Assembly: GCA_003164075.1 (NCBI GenBank)
Contig: PLRZ01000466.1
Location: 3,144-13,207 of the forward strand
Reading direction: 5' to 3'
DNA length: 10,064 bases
Source of the DNA: Bryobacterales bacterium
GTDB lineage: Bacteria; Acidobacteriota; Terriglobia; Bryobacterales; Bryobacteraceae
Under the pieces are notes generated by a model that was given only the letters and a program-made list of their open reading frames with translations, did no database searches and was not told where the DNA came from. The translations under genes were made by a program, and so were the position numbers. Below are positions 1 to 5,900 of the stretch, piece after piece; within the stretch, counting starts at the first letter, position 1; the number at the start of each line of letters is the position of its first letter.

Positions 1-18
1 AGCACCGCCTGCCCCACC
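1..18. repeat. Partial copy of the interspersed GGGCAGGCG/CGCCTGCCC repeat, cut by the window start
   Basis: The first 18 bases are identical to 4756-4773, which are the loop, second stem half and ACC edge of the right arm of the large inverted repeat at 4677-4773. Similarity stops immediately after CCCCACC, the same point at which the two arms of the larger repeat lose their perfect match. This is therefore probably the end of a third copy of the unit, with the rest outside the window. The next 238 bases, up to the stop of the EAL-HDOD gene, hold no ORF I trust. Confidence 0.7.
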
Positions 19-155
19 TTGGGAGCATCCCAGGTCAGACTAAGAATCAACAATTTACGAGCAGTTTCCGAAGAGCGGTCAACTGACTGCTCCGCGGTGG
101 GGAGCATTCAGTGCGCGGCGTCTTAGGAGCTGTTAAGAAATAAACTTGCCTAACG

Positions 156-178
156 CCCCCCACGGTCCCTTAAGGGGG
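156..178 (-). terminator. Weak candidate terminator hairpin downstream of the EAL-HDOD gene
   Basis: Read on the minus strand, about 80 bases past the stop codon, CCCCC (178-174) can pair with GGGGG inside 161-156 across a loop of about 12 bases. A moderately T-rich stretch follows roughly 10 bases later (TTTATTTCTT, about 147-138). The T-tract is not adjacent to the stem and the loop contains its own CCCTTAAGGG palindrome, so this is a poor match to a classical intrinsic terminator. A second stem, GCGGCC (190-195) with GGCCGC (206-211), lies closer to the gene but has no T-tract. Confidence 0.2.
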
Positions 179-256
179 TCGGAACGATTGCGGCCCTTGG
201 GCATCGGCCGCGACAGGCGTAAAACAGTGCTGGGACCGCGCGGGGGGCGGCGGGCG

Positions 257-1459
257 TCAGGTCCGCAGGGCCACCAGTTCCCGCAAAGTCGCCTCGGCCT
301 GCTCGATGGATTGCCAGTAGGCATCGTACAGCAACCCGCCATCGAGACCGCACTGGTCGAGCGTCTCGGTATCGCCGGCTTCGTAGGCCAGGGTGCATGC
401 CAGCAACTGGCCGAGCCCGCCGCCATGCTGTTCGAGAGCCTCGCGGATGTCGCCGGTCAGCCGGATCTGCGCCAGGATCTGCCGCATCGGCACATCCAGA
501 ATGGAATCGAGGGTGGAGAGCAGGCCCACCAGAAAGCTGCTTGAGGGGAGTGCGCCGCCCACCACCGCCGCCAGGGATTCGCACATATATGCGCGCTGCA
601 ACGCGGTTCCCAGGTACGAGACCGGGCAGCCGCGTTCGGAAGCCAGGGCCAACAGAGTGCCCCAGCGAGCCAGGTATTCGGTTCCCATCCAGGTGACGAC
701 GGCTTCCACCGATCGAATCGGCCGGCTTCGTCCGAACAGGGCGGAGTTCGCCAGGCGGAGCAGGCTGTAGGTTATCGAGAGATCGGCCGCAACAGTGGCC
801 GAGACATCCTGAGCCGAGGCATCGGGATCCTGACAGGCGCCGATCAGCCGGAGCGCGGACAATTTCCCGGTGGGGATGTGTTCGCCCCTCATAGTCTCCG
901 GGCGCCGCAGGAAATAGCCCTGGAACAGGTCGAAGCCCAGTTTGAGGCAGCGTTGCATGAGGCTTTCGGAATCGACTTTTTCGGCGACCAGCAGGAGGCC
1001 GGGCCGGCGTAGCCTGACGTGCGCCTCCAATTGGGCCGGGGTGAGGGCAAGTACGTCCAGTTTGAGATAGTCCGCCAGGGGGACGGCCGGCGTCAGCTTT
1101 CCGTCCAGGGTGAAATCGTCGAGGGCAATCCGATAGCCGCGCCGCCGCAACGTGCCGATCCGCTCCAGCAGCTCCGCGTCGAGATCCTGGTCCTCCAGGA
1201 TTTCGAGGACGCAACGGTCCGGCGGGAGGATAGGCTCCGACATCAGGATGCGGCGCGTGCAGTTGATGAATAACAGCTCCGCCCCGGCTAGTTTTTCGAC
1301 GCCGATGTCGACGACCGCGTTCAGCAGCACCTGGGCCGTGGCGACTGTCCCGTCGAGTATGTCGGCCTCGCCGGTCGGGCCGCGTCGGAAGAGCAGTTCG
1401 TACCCATGAATTCCGCGAGCGGGATCGTAGATCGGCTGACGCGCCAGAAATGCATTCAC
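257..1459 (-). CDS. EAL-HDOD domain signalling protein (YuxH/CdgJ type)
   Basis: Predicted 400-residue cytoplasmic regulator with an N-terminal EAL domain (cyclic-di-GMP phosphodiesterase fold, about residues 1-195) and a C-terminal HDOD domain (about 200-380). In this family the EAL part is often catalytically weak or inactive, and HDOD serves as a protein-interaction module in motility or stress control. Numbered from the GTG at 1459, the EAL signature is YELLFR (E21). Other ligand-like positions are present: N66 (FINCT), E86 (LEILED), D114 and D115 (ALDDF), K133 (YLKLD), E160 (AEKVD) and Q180 (FQGYF). The DDFGTG loop is degenerate (DDFTLDG), so hydrolase activity is uncertain. HDOD hallmarks are LLRLANSALFG and a following TWMG...RWGTLLALA helix. 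The frame stays open to a TTG at 1597, but that extension looks unconserved. NAFLARQPIYD is the usual N-terminus of the family and begins right after this GTG. No good Shine-Dalgarno is visible, so the exact start is uncertain; another in-frame GTG lies at 1501. Confidence 0.88.
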   Translation of the reverse strand: MNAFLARQPIYDPARGIHGYELLFRRGPTGEADILDGTVATAQVLLNAVVDIGVEKLAGAELLFINCTRRILMSEPILPPDRCVLEILEDQDLDAELLERIGTLRRRGYRIALDDFTLDGKLTPAVPLADYLKLDVLALTPAQLEAHVRLRRPGLLLVAEKVDSESLMQRCLKLGFDLFQGYFLRRPETMRGEHIPTGKLSALRLIGACQDPDASAQDVSATVAADLSITYSLLRLANSALFGRSRPIRSVEAVVTWMGTEYLARWGTLLALASERGCPVSYLGTALQRAYMCESLAAVVGGALPSSSFLVGLLSTLDSILDVPMRQILAQIRLTGDIREALEQHGGGLGQLLACTLAYEAGDTETLDQCGLDGGLLYDAYWQSIEQAEATLRELVALRT

Positions 1460-1545
1460 GACGGACTTATCGGCATTTTGGGGAAAGTCAATAGGATCCA
1501 CCCACGGCGCCCGGCGCGTGGGCCGGCGGTCACGGACCCGGAGAC

Positions 1546-1574
1546 ATCCTAGTACTAAGTACACGGTTTCGCAA
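1546..1574 (-). promoter_or_regulatory. Candidate promoter with palindromic spacer for the EAL-HDOD gene
   Basis: On the minus strand, TTGCGA (1574-1569) and TAGGAT (1551-1546) are separated by exactly 17 bases; each matches the sigma-70 consensus at 4 of 6 positions. The spacer and the first base of the -10 element contain the odd palindrome GTACTTAGTAC (1562-1552), a shape that would suit a dimeric repressor. A start site near 1538 would leave a leader of about 80 bases before the GTG at 1459 and would exclude the upstream TTG at 1597. The leader includes a CCCACG...CGTGGG inverted repeat (1501-1506 with 1517-1522). Both hexamers are weak, so this remains a candidate only. Confidence 0.35.
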
Positions 1575-1695
1575 ATCTGCACACCCAGGGCTAACAAGCA
1601 ATAATACGTTCAGAACTCCTGAAGTTGTGGAATTTGCAGTGAGCCCACAGGTGGGGCGAGATCACGGTGCCGCACGCTCCGAAGCGCTCCCGGTC

Positions 1696-3483
1696 CTACA
1701 TCCGCTCCGCCGCCATCGCGTCCTCCAGGGCCCCGCGAGCTTCGGAAAAACCGGGATTGAGCCGCACCGCCTCCGACAACTGCTCCACGGCCTCGCGCGT
1801 CCGCCCCAGGTTGGCCAGCGCCACCCCGAAATTGAAGCGCGCGTTGGCATCGTCCGGCTTCAAGCGGACCGCCGTGGCGAATTCCCCCGCGGCCTCGGGC
1901 AGCCGATCCATCACGGCCAGAGAGATCCCCAAATTGCGGTGCGCATCGGCATTGCCGGGGTCCAGCCGGATCGCCTCGGACAGTTCCACCGCAGCCTGGT
2001 CCGCGCGCCCGGCCGTTCCCAGCAGGATTCCCGCCCGGTAATGGAGATTCGCGTCGTTGGGCTGCAAGACCGCTGCCGCGTGGAGTTGCGCCAGAGCTTC
2101 GCCGGTGCGCCCCAACTTCGCCAGGAGCTGGCCTAACTCGGCGTGCGCCGTTCCGGAATCCGGCCGGATCCGCACCGCCTCTTCGAGTTGCCTAGCCGCC
2201 TCTGTGTCATCGCCGCGCGCACTGAGCGCGTCAGCCAGGTTGAACCGCGCGACGTAGTTATCGGCTGTAACATCCACCGCGCGCTGAAAGAGCGCCACTC
2301 CGTCCTGCCAGTAACTCACCTGCGTCCACGTCGCCACGGCGCACGCCGCACATACCGAGACCGCGACCGCGACTCTAGTCCTCGGCCACAATTGCAGCAG
2401 CTCGGCGGCGCCCCAAACCAACGAAATCGAGAGGCCGATCATGGGGATATACATGTATCGGTCGGCGCGCGCCTGCTGGCCGGCCTGAATCAACCCGATC
2501 ACCGGCGCGAGCGTTACCAGATACCACAGCCAGCCGACAATCAGGTATGGCCGCCTGCGCGCCATCCATACTGCCGCCGCGGTGACCGCCGCGATTCCGG
2601 CGCCGGCGAGCAGGGCGGGAAAGGCGAGCGATCCCGAAGGGTAAGGGTAGAACACCGCGAGCCCGGTGGGCCAAAACATTTTCCCGATGTATGTGGCGTA
2701 CGAAACGAAGCCATTTTCCACGCGCATGCCGAGCGGCAGCGCCTGCAGGGAGACCACCGCCGCGGCCTTCTGGTGAACTGCGTACGTGACCACCGAAGCC
2801 AACGCGGACAAGGCCAGGAACGGCAGCTTCTCGCGAATATGGACGCCGCGCGCGAACGGCCAATAGTCCAGCAGGAGGAGCACCAGCGGCAGCGTTACCA
2901 CCATGGGCTTGGCCATCAACCCCAGGCAGAACGCCAGCAGAGTCCACCAGTAGCGGGCCGGTCCGGGGCGCGCGACATACCTGGCGTATGCCCCCAGTGT
3001 CAGCATCCAGAACAGCGCGCTCAATACGTCTTTGCGCTCGGCGATCCAGGCCACGCTTTCCACGTGCAGCGGATGGAGCGCGAACAGCGAGGCCACCAGC
3101 GCGCTCGGCCAGCGCGCCTGCGTGATCCGCCGCAAAACCGCGAATAACAGCAAAGTCGCAAGCGCGTGAATGGCAAGGTTGGTGAAATGATGAGCGCCCG
3201 CGTCGACGCCGAAGAGTTGGCAATCGAGCATGTGGGACAGCCACGTCAGCGGGAACCAGTTGCCGGCAAAGGAATGCGTGAAGGCCCATGCCACCCCATC
3301 CCAAGTGATTCCGTCCTTCACATGGAGGTTGTCCGCAACGTAGGCCGGATCGTCGTAATTGACGAATCCAAAGTGCAGAACCTGCCAATAAGCCGCGAAG
3401 GCGGCCGCCGTCAGGAGCGCGTAAATCCGCAGGTCGCCGGGGTGGATTGGCGCCGGTTTTTGTGCCTGCTTGGAATTCTTCAT
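1696..3483 (-). CDS. TMTC/PMT-type GT-C membrane glycosyltransferase-like protein with C-terminal TPRs
   Basis: A 595-residue integral membrane protein, last gene of the apparent three-gene operon. Residues 1-390 are polytopic (about 9-11 hydrophobic segments, for example near 18-38, 97-117, 151-170, 178-206, 288-308 and 313-335). They carry features I associate with bacterial relatives of TMTC/PMT O-mannosyltransferases: an acidic FVNYDDPAY loop after the first membrane segment (D44, D45), HHFTNLAIH, FALHPLHVESVAWIAERKD (134-152) and MAKPMVVTLPLVLLLLDYWP (190-209). GT-C enzymes transfer a sugar from a lipid-linked donor, and the paired acidic residues in the first external loop are the usual catalytic site. 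Residues about 408-577 form five TPRs with a 34-residue period, probably extracytoplasmic and able to bind protein. The acceptor and sugar cannot be read from the sequence. The ATG at 3483 overlaps the upstream stop as ATGA and has no Shine-Dalgarno of its own, so translation is probably coupled. An open extension to 3804 lies inside the upstream gene and was rejected. Confidence 0.9.
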   Translation of the reverse strand: MKNSKQAQKPAPIHPGDLRIYALLTAAAFAAYWQVLHFGFVNYDDPAYVADNLHVKDGITWDGVAWAFTHSFAGNWFPLTWLSHMLDCQLFGVDAGAHHFTNLAIHALATLLLFAVLRRITQARWPSALVASLFALHPLHVESVAWIAERKDVLSALFWMLTLGAYARYVARPGPARYWWTLLAFCLGLMAKPMVVTLPLVLLLLDYWPFARGVHIREKLPFLALSALASVVTYAVHQKAAAVVSLQALPLGMRVENGFVSYATYIGKMFWPTGLAVFYPYPSGSLAFPALLAGAGIAAVTAAAVWMARRRPYLIVGWLWYLVTLAPVIGLIQAGQQARADRYMYIPMIGLSISLVWGAAELLQLWPRTRVAVAVSVCAACAVATWTQVSYWQDGVALFQRAVDVTADNYVARFNLADALSARGDDTEAARQLEEAVRIRPDSGTAHAELGQLLAKLGRTGEALAQLHAAAVLQPNDANLHYRAGILLGTAGRADQAAVELSEAIRLDPGNADAHRNLGISLAVMDRLPEAAGEFATAVRLKPDDANARFNFGVALANLGRTREAVEQLSEAVRLNPGFSEARGALEDAMAAERM

Positions 3484-4010
3484 ACGCGCGCGCAATGGTC
3501 GAACAGCAACTGCCATTCGGCGCGCTGCACCTCGCGTGCCTGCCGCTCCGCTTCGGAGCCGGGACTCTGGCGCGCCCGCTCGCAGAACTCGACAAACGCC
3601 TCGGGCTTCCATGGCGGCCCCGCGTCGAATCCGATTTCGGCCGCGGCGTCGCGCAGCGCCGGATAGATCGCATGCGCGCCCACTTGCCGGAACCAGTAAG
3701 CCGAATTCCACGCGTCGGGTTCCTGGCGGTGCACGATGGCGTGCCAGTAGCTGCCCTCCGGCGTGGCGATGCCCTGCGCCGTTTCGTGCGCTTCCGCCCA
3801 ACACCCGAAGTAGAGATACAGTCCGGCCATGGCCGCCTCGGGCGCCCGCGACCTGGGAAACATCTGGCGGACGCCGGCTTCCCGAATCGTGGTGCGTGCA
3901 TGCTCGGAAGCGCCGCCGCCGGCGGTAAGTGGCATCAGCCGATGTCCGTCCGCGTCCAGGTGCAGAATGGACGCCACCGCGCTGCCGTAACTCCGCGGAT
4001 CGAATGTCAT
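3480..4010 (-). CDS. Conserved-looking hypothetical protein with a WHAIVHRQEPD...YWFR motif
   Basis: A 176-residue protein that I cannot assign to a named family. It looks soluble: no signal peptide and no membrane segment. Its most striking part is residues 88-108, where Trp, His, Tyr and Arg cluster (YWHAIVHRQEPD followed by WNSAYWFRQVG). With H75, H90, H94 and H113 this could form a metal or substrate site, but that is inference. From memory, similar YWH..xHRREPD...YWFR proteins occur as unannotated ORFs in Acidobacteria and Planctomycetes/Verrucomicrobia; this was not checked. The last third (about 135-170) is charged and probably helical. The gene starts 7 bases after the MESH1-like stop and ends in a 4-base ATGA overlap with the membrane glycosyltransferase-like gene, so it sits firmly inside the operon. 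There is no clear Shine-Dalgarno before the ATG at 4010, consistent with coupling to the upstream gene. Confidence 0.8.
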   Translation of the reverse strand: MTFDPRSYGSAVASILHLDADGHRLMPLTAGGGASEHARTTIREAGVRQMFPRSRAPEAAMAGLYLYFGCWAEAHETAQGIATPEGSYWHAIVHRQEPDAWNSAYWFRQVGAHAIYPALRDAAAEIGFDAGPPWKPEAFVEFCERARQSPGSEAERQAREVQRAEWQLLFDHCARV

Positions 4011-4017
4011 TGCCGTA

Positions 4018-4572
4018 TCAGCGCAGACTCCCGGCCTGATCGTATAAGCGTTCGAATTCCGCTTTCAGGCCGTGGTCCGGAGCACTGAGTGCGTCGACCA
4101 CCTCTTTGGCCCATTCAATATACTCCAAGCGTTGTCTGACGCTCCAATCGGCCGGCGGGCTGGCGAGCATGGCCCTGAGGTTGGAGATCTTGTCGGCCAA
4201 CTTAATAACCTGCGCCCGGACGGATTTCTTAGGCGCATTGAGAACCTGCAGCCGCTTCCGTTCCCGCTTCGGCAGCGACTTGTCATCCGTCACTTCCATC
4301 ACCAGATTCGCCACGTCCGATCCGAACGTCCGGTCCAGTTCCTGTTTGGTCACTGCGACGTCCTCAACGGTGTCATGAAGAAGCGCCGCGATCACCAGAT
4401 CCGTGTCAGGTTCCGCCAGGGCGCCGGAAACCAGTTCCGCGACTTCCAACAGGTGATTGATATATGGCTCTGCGGCGGCTCCCTTGCGGCGCTGCGCGCT
4501 GTGCCGCTCGGCTGCAAAATGCGCCGCCTTCAAAACGTCGCGAACCGCTTGGAAGTTGTTGCCTTGGTCCAT
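4018..4572 (-). CDS. MESH1-type HD-domain hydrolase (small (p)ppGpp hydrolase)
   Basis: A 184-residue single-domain protein, close in length to metazoan MESH1 (about 180 residues) and lacking any RelA/SpoT synthetase, TGS or ACT domain. It resembles the hydrolase half of SpoT, which removes the 3'-pyrophosphate from (p)ppGpp. MESH1 itself has also been reported to be an NADPH phosphatase, so the substrate is not certain. Visible motifs in order: ERH at 22-24, RRKG at 28-31, PYINH (H40), ALLHDTVED (H66, D67, E70, D71), VTDDK (94-98), ERKRLQV (104-110) and KLADKISNL (124-132, D127). H40, H66, D67 and D127 are the expected Mn ligands, and E70/D71 the catalytic pair, so all key residues are intact. 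The start is set by a GGAGG 7 bases before the ATG at 4572; an ATG 21 bases upstream (4593) and the open frame running into the repeat at 4785 are less likely. It heads the three-gene minus-strand operon. Confidence 0.92.
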   Translation of the reverse strand: MDQGNNFQAVRDVLKAAHFAAERHSAQRRKGAAAEPYINHLLEVAELVSGALAEPDTDLVIAALLHDTVEDVAVTKQELDRTFGSDVANLVMEVTDDKSLPKRERKRLQVLNAPKKSVRAQVIKLADKISNLRAMLASPPADWSVRQRLEYIEWAKEVVDALSAPDHGLKAEFERLYDQAGSLR

Positions 4573-4579
4573 TTGCGCC

Positions 4580-4584
4580 CCTCC
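4580..4584 (-). promoter_or_regulatory. Shine-Dalgarno GGAGG deciding the start of the MESH1-like gene
   Basis: On the minus strand, GGAGG (4584-4580) is followed by the 7 bases GGCGCAA and then the ATG at 4572. This spacing is optimal and selects this ATG over the in-frame ATG at 4593, whose only purine run touches the start codon. Confidence 0.8.
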
Positions 4585-4676
4585 GTTGTTCATCTTCCAG
4601 GATTCGCTATCGGCGGCGCAACTCCGGCCAGCTTCGTCACCGCCTGACTCCGCAGCACGGCGTGGAATTTGTGGTG

Positions 4677-4773
4677 GGTGGGGCAGGCGGTGCTCGCCTG
4701 CCCGCCCGTCCTCGCTGAACCAAGCCCGCTGCCTAAATAGGATAGAGGGCAGGCGAGCACCGCCTGCCCCACC
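4677..4773. repeat. REPIN-like inverted pair of hairpin repeats in the divergent intergenic region
   Basis: Two perfect 27-bp arms in inverted orientation, 4677-4703 and 4747-4773, are separated by 43 bases. Each arm contains a perfect 9-bp stem, GGGCAGGCG / CGCCTGCCC, around a 5-base loop (GTGCT on the left, its complement AGCAC on the right), plus a GGTG/CACC outer edge. Flanks show only patchy similarity. The right arm recurs over 18 bases at positions 1-18, so the unit is dispersed. Two inverted small palindromes with a short spacer are the layout of a REPIN. The element lies upstream of both flanking genes, so it cannot be a terminator of either. The rest of 4573-4847 shows no ORF I would support. 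Family identity and copy number elsewhere are unknown. Confidence 0.8.
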
Positions 4774-4833
4774 GAGCCAAACCACGGACTGTAGCCCAGT
4801 GGATTCCTGAGCGCGTTTCGCATCCGAATCAGC

Positions 4834-4839
4834 TATAAT
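4834..4839 (+). promoter_or_regulatory. Perfect TATAAT -10 element for the DUF1175-A2M unit
   Basis: GCTATAATC contains an exact TATAAT at 4834-4839. No good -35 is seen 16-18 bases upstream (GC-rich GCGCGTTT), so the promoter may be weak, activator-dependent or served by a different -35. A start site about 7 bases downstream (near 4846) would fall almost on the TTG at 4848, giving either a near-leaderless message or a 40-base leader to the ATG at 4887. Confidence 0.5.
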
Positions 4840-4847
4840 CGACAGGC

Positions 4848-5900
4848 TTGATAATCCGCCCCCGCGCCGGGCTGGCCGCTCTCTCCATGAGCGCAGCCAT
4901 ACTGCTGGGCCTGTTGTGGGCCAGTCCGCTCCGGCGTGAAAACTCGCTGCCGCCGCGGCTGGTCCTCGCGCCGGCCGAACTGCCCGCGGACGGCTACGCC
5001 ATCGCTACCCTCACCATCGAAACCCACAGCCCCCAAGCCCCGCGCGTCTCCTTCCCCGACAACCCCCATGCCGCCAGTGTGCGGCAGTTGATCCGCACCG
5101 CCGGCGGATGGCAGGCCAAGCTCCGCGCCGGCGTCTGGCCTGCCCGCACCGCCGTGCGCGTGGAGGTTCCCGGAGCCCCGCCCGCCATCGCCACGCTCGC
5201 CACCTGGCTGGTACCCACCGACTCCGCCGACGACGGCACCCCCGATTTTCTTCGCCTCGACGACCCGCAGGACCGGGCCGCTTTCCGCCGCTGGTTCACC
5301 TTCCTCGCCGAAGCGCAATACTTCCAGCAACCCGCGGCGCGGCCGGCCGAAATCGTGGATTGCGCGGCCCTCATCCGCTATGCCTATCGCGAGGCTCTGC
5401 GGGCGCACACCGGGTCCTGGGCCGCCGAGGCGCACTTGCCGCTGGTCCCGCCGTTTGAACCGGTGGCGCGCTATCAATACCCGTACACCCCGCTGGGCGC
5501 CGCTCTCTTCCGCGTGCGCGACGGAAGTTTCCGGCCCACCGACCTGGACGATGGCGCCTTCGCGCAATTCGCCGACGCCCAAACGCTCCAGCGCTTCAAC
5601 ACCCACTTCGTGAGCCGCGACCTGGAGCGAGCCCTGCCCGGCGACCTGCTCTTTTTTCGCCAGGATTCCGACCACATGCCGTTTCACAGCATGGTCTACC
5701 TGGGCCAGAGCCGCATCGCCAAAGACGCGGCGCGCTACGTGGTGTACCACACTGGCCCCGACGGCTCCGAACCCGGCGAAATCCGGCGCCTGAGCCTGCC
5801 CGAACTGCTGCGATTCCCGGAGCCGCAGTGGAGGCCCATCGGCCGTAACCGTAATTTTCTGGGAGTGTATCGCTGGAACATCCTGAGGGAGGCATCATGA
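4848..5900 (+). CDS. DUF1175 (YfaT-like) exported NlpC/P60-type putative cysteine peptidase
   Basis: Up to 350 residues. A basic n-region (RPR) and hydrophobic segment (about 8-26) form a signal peptide or N-terminal anchor. Residues about 36-110 look like a small beta-sandwich of the bacterial Ig type ([14 protein letters not shown] resembles Big domains). The DUF1175 part spans about 140-345. A papain-like NlpC/P60 arrangement is suggested by C172 in [12 protein letters not shown], by PGDLLFF (264-270), by H280 in HSMVYLG and by H301 in VVYHTG; the catalytic assignment is inference. DUF1175 proteins such as E. coli YfaT are encoded beside A2M genes, and their function is not established as far as I know. 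The stop overlaps the A2M start as ATGA, so the two are probably translated together and act in the same compartment. The start is uncertain: TTG at 4848 gives a normal signal-peptide n-region but no Shine-Dalgarno, while ATG at 4887 lacks both a Shine-Dalgarno and the basic n-region. The N-terminal Ig-like part makes it longer than YfaT as I recall it. Confidence 0.85.
   Translation: MIIRPRAGLAALSMSAAILLGLLWASPLRRENSLPPRLVLAPAELPADGYAIATLTIETHSPQAPRVSFPDNPHAASVRQLIRTAGGWQAKLRAGVWPARTAVRVEVPGAPPAIATLATWLVPTDSADDGTPDFLRLDDPQDRAAFRRWFTFLAEAQYFQQPAARPAEIVDCAALIRYAYREALRAHTGSWAAEAHLPLVPPFEPVARYQYPYTPLGAALFRVRDGSFRPTDLDDGAFAQFADAQTLQRFNTHFVSRDLERALPGDLLFFRQDSDHMPFHSMVYLGQSRIAKDAARYVVYHTGPDGSEPGEIRRLSLPELLRFPEPQWRPIGRNRNFLGVYRWNILREAS
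5886..5892 (+). promoter_or_regulatory. Strong Shine-Dalgarno inside the DUF1175 gene for the A2M start
   Basis: AGGGAGG at 5886-5892, followed by CATC and the ATG at 5897, lies within the last codons of the DUF1175 gene. It supports the 4-base ATGA overlap as the real A2M start and suggests that the A2M is initiated efficiently in its own right as well as by coupling. Confidence 0.8.

Noticed and set aside
150..1214. A 354-codon minus-strand frame overlapping the EAL-HDOD gene
   Set aside because: It is Arg/Pro/Gly-rich shadow sequence in a different frame from the gene with clear EAL and HDOD motifs.
1629..1654. Possible degenerate copy of the intergenic repeat (GTGGAATTTG followed by GTGGGGC)
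   Set aside because: Only two short matches to the 4661-4685 area and no GGGCAGGCG hairpin, so it may be chance.
1681..2280. The periodic similarity in this stretch as a DNA tandem repeat
   Set aside because: The period is 34 codons and comes from the TPR repeats of the encoded protein; the DNA itself has diverged.
2143..3147. A 334-codon plus-strand frame opposite the TPR membrane protein
   Set aside because: Rich in Arg, Gln and His with no domain-like pattern; the opposite strand encodes an obvious membrane and TPR protein.
3484..3804. An N-terminal extension of 107 codons on the membrane TPR protein
   Set aside because: It lies wholly inside the 176-residue gene in another frame, is Arg/Gly/Ala-rich low-quality sequence, and the ATGA overlap at 3480-3483 gives a natural start.
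4573..4785. An N-terminal extension of the MESH1-like protein running through the repeat
   Set aside because: The extension translates the inverted repeat and has no family similarity, whereas GGAGG with 7-base spacing marks the ATG at 4572.
4833..5750. A 305-codon minus-strand frame opposite the DUF1175 gene
   Set aside because: Gly/Arg/Val-rich shadow; the plus-strand frame shows a signal peptide, a Cys motif and a His motif, and is coupled to the A2M gene.
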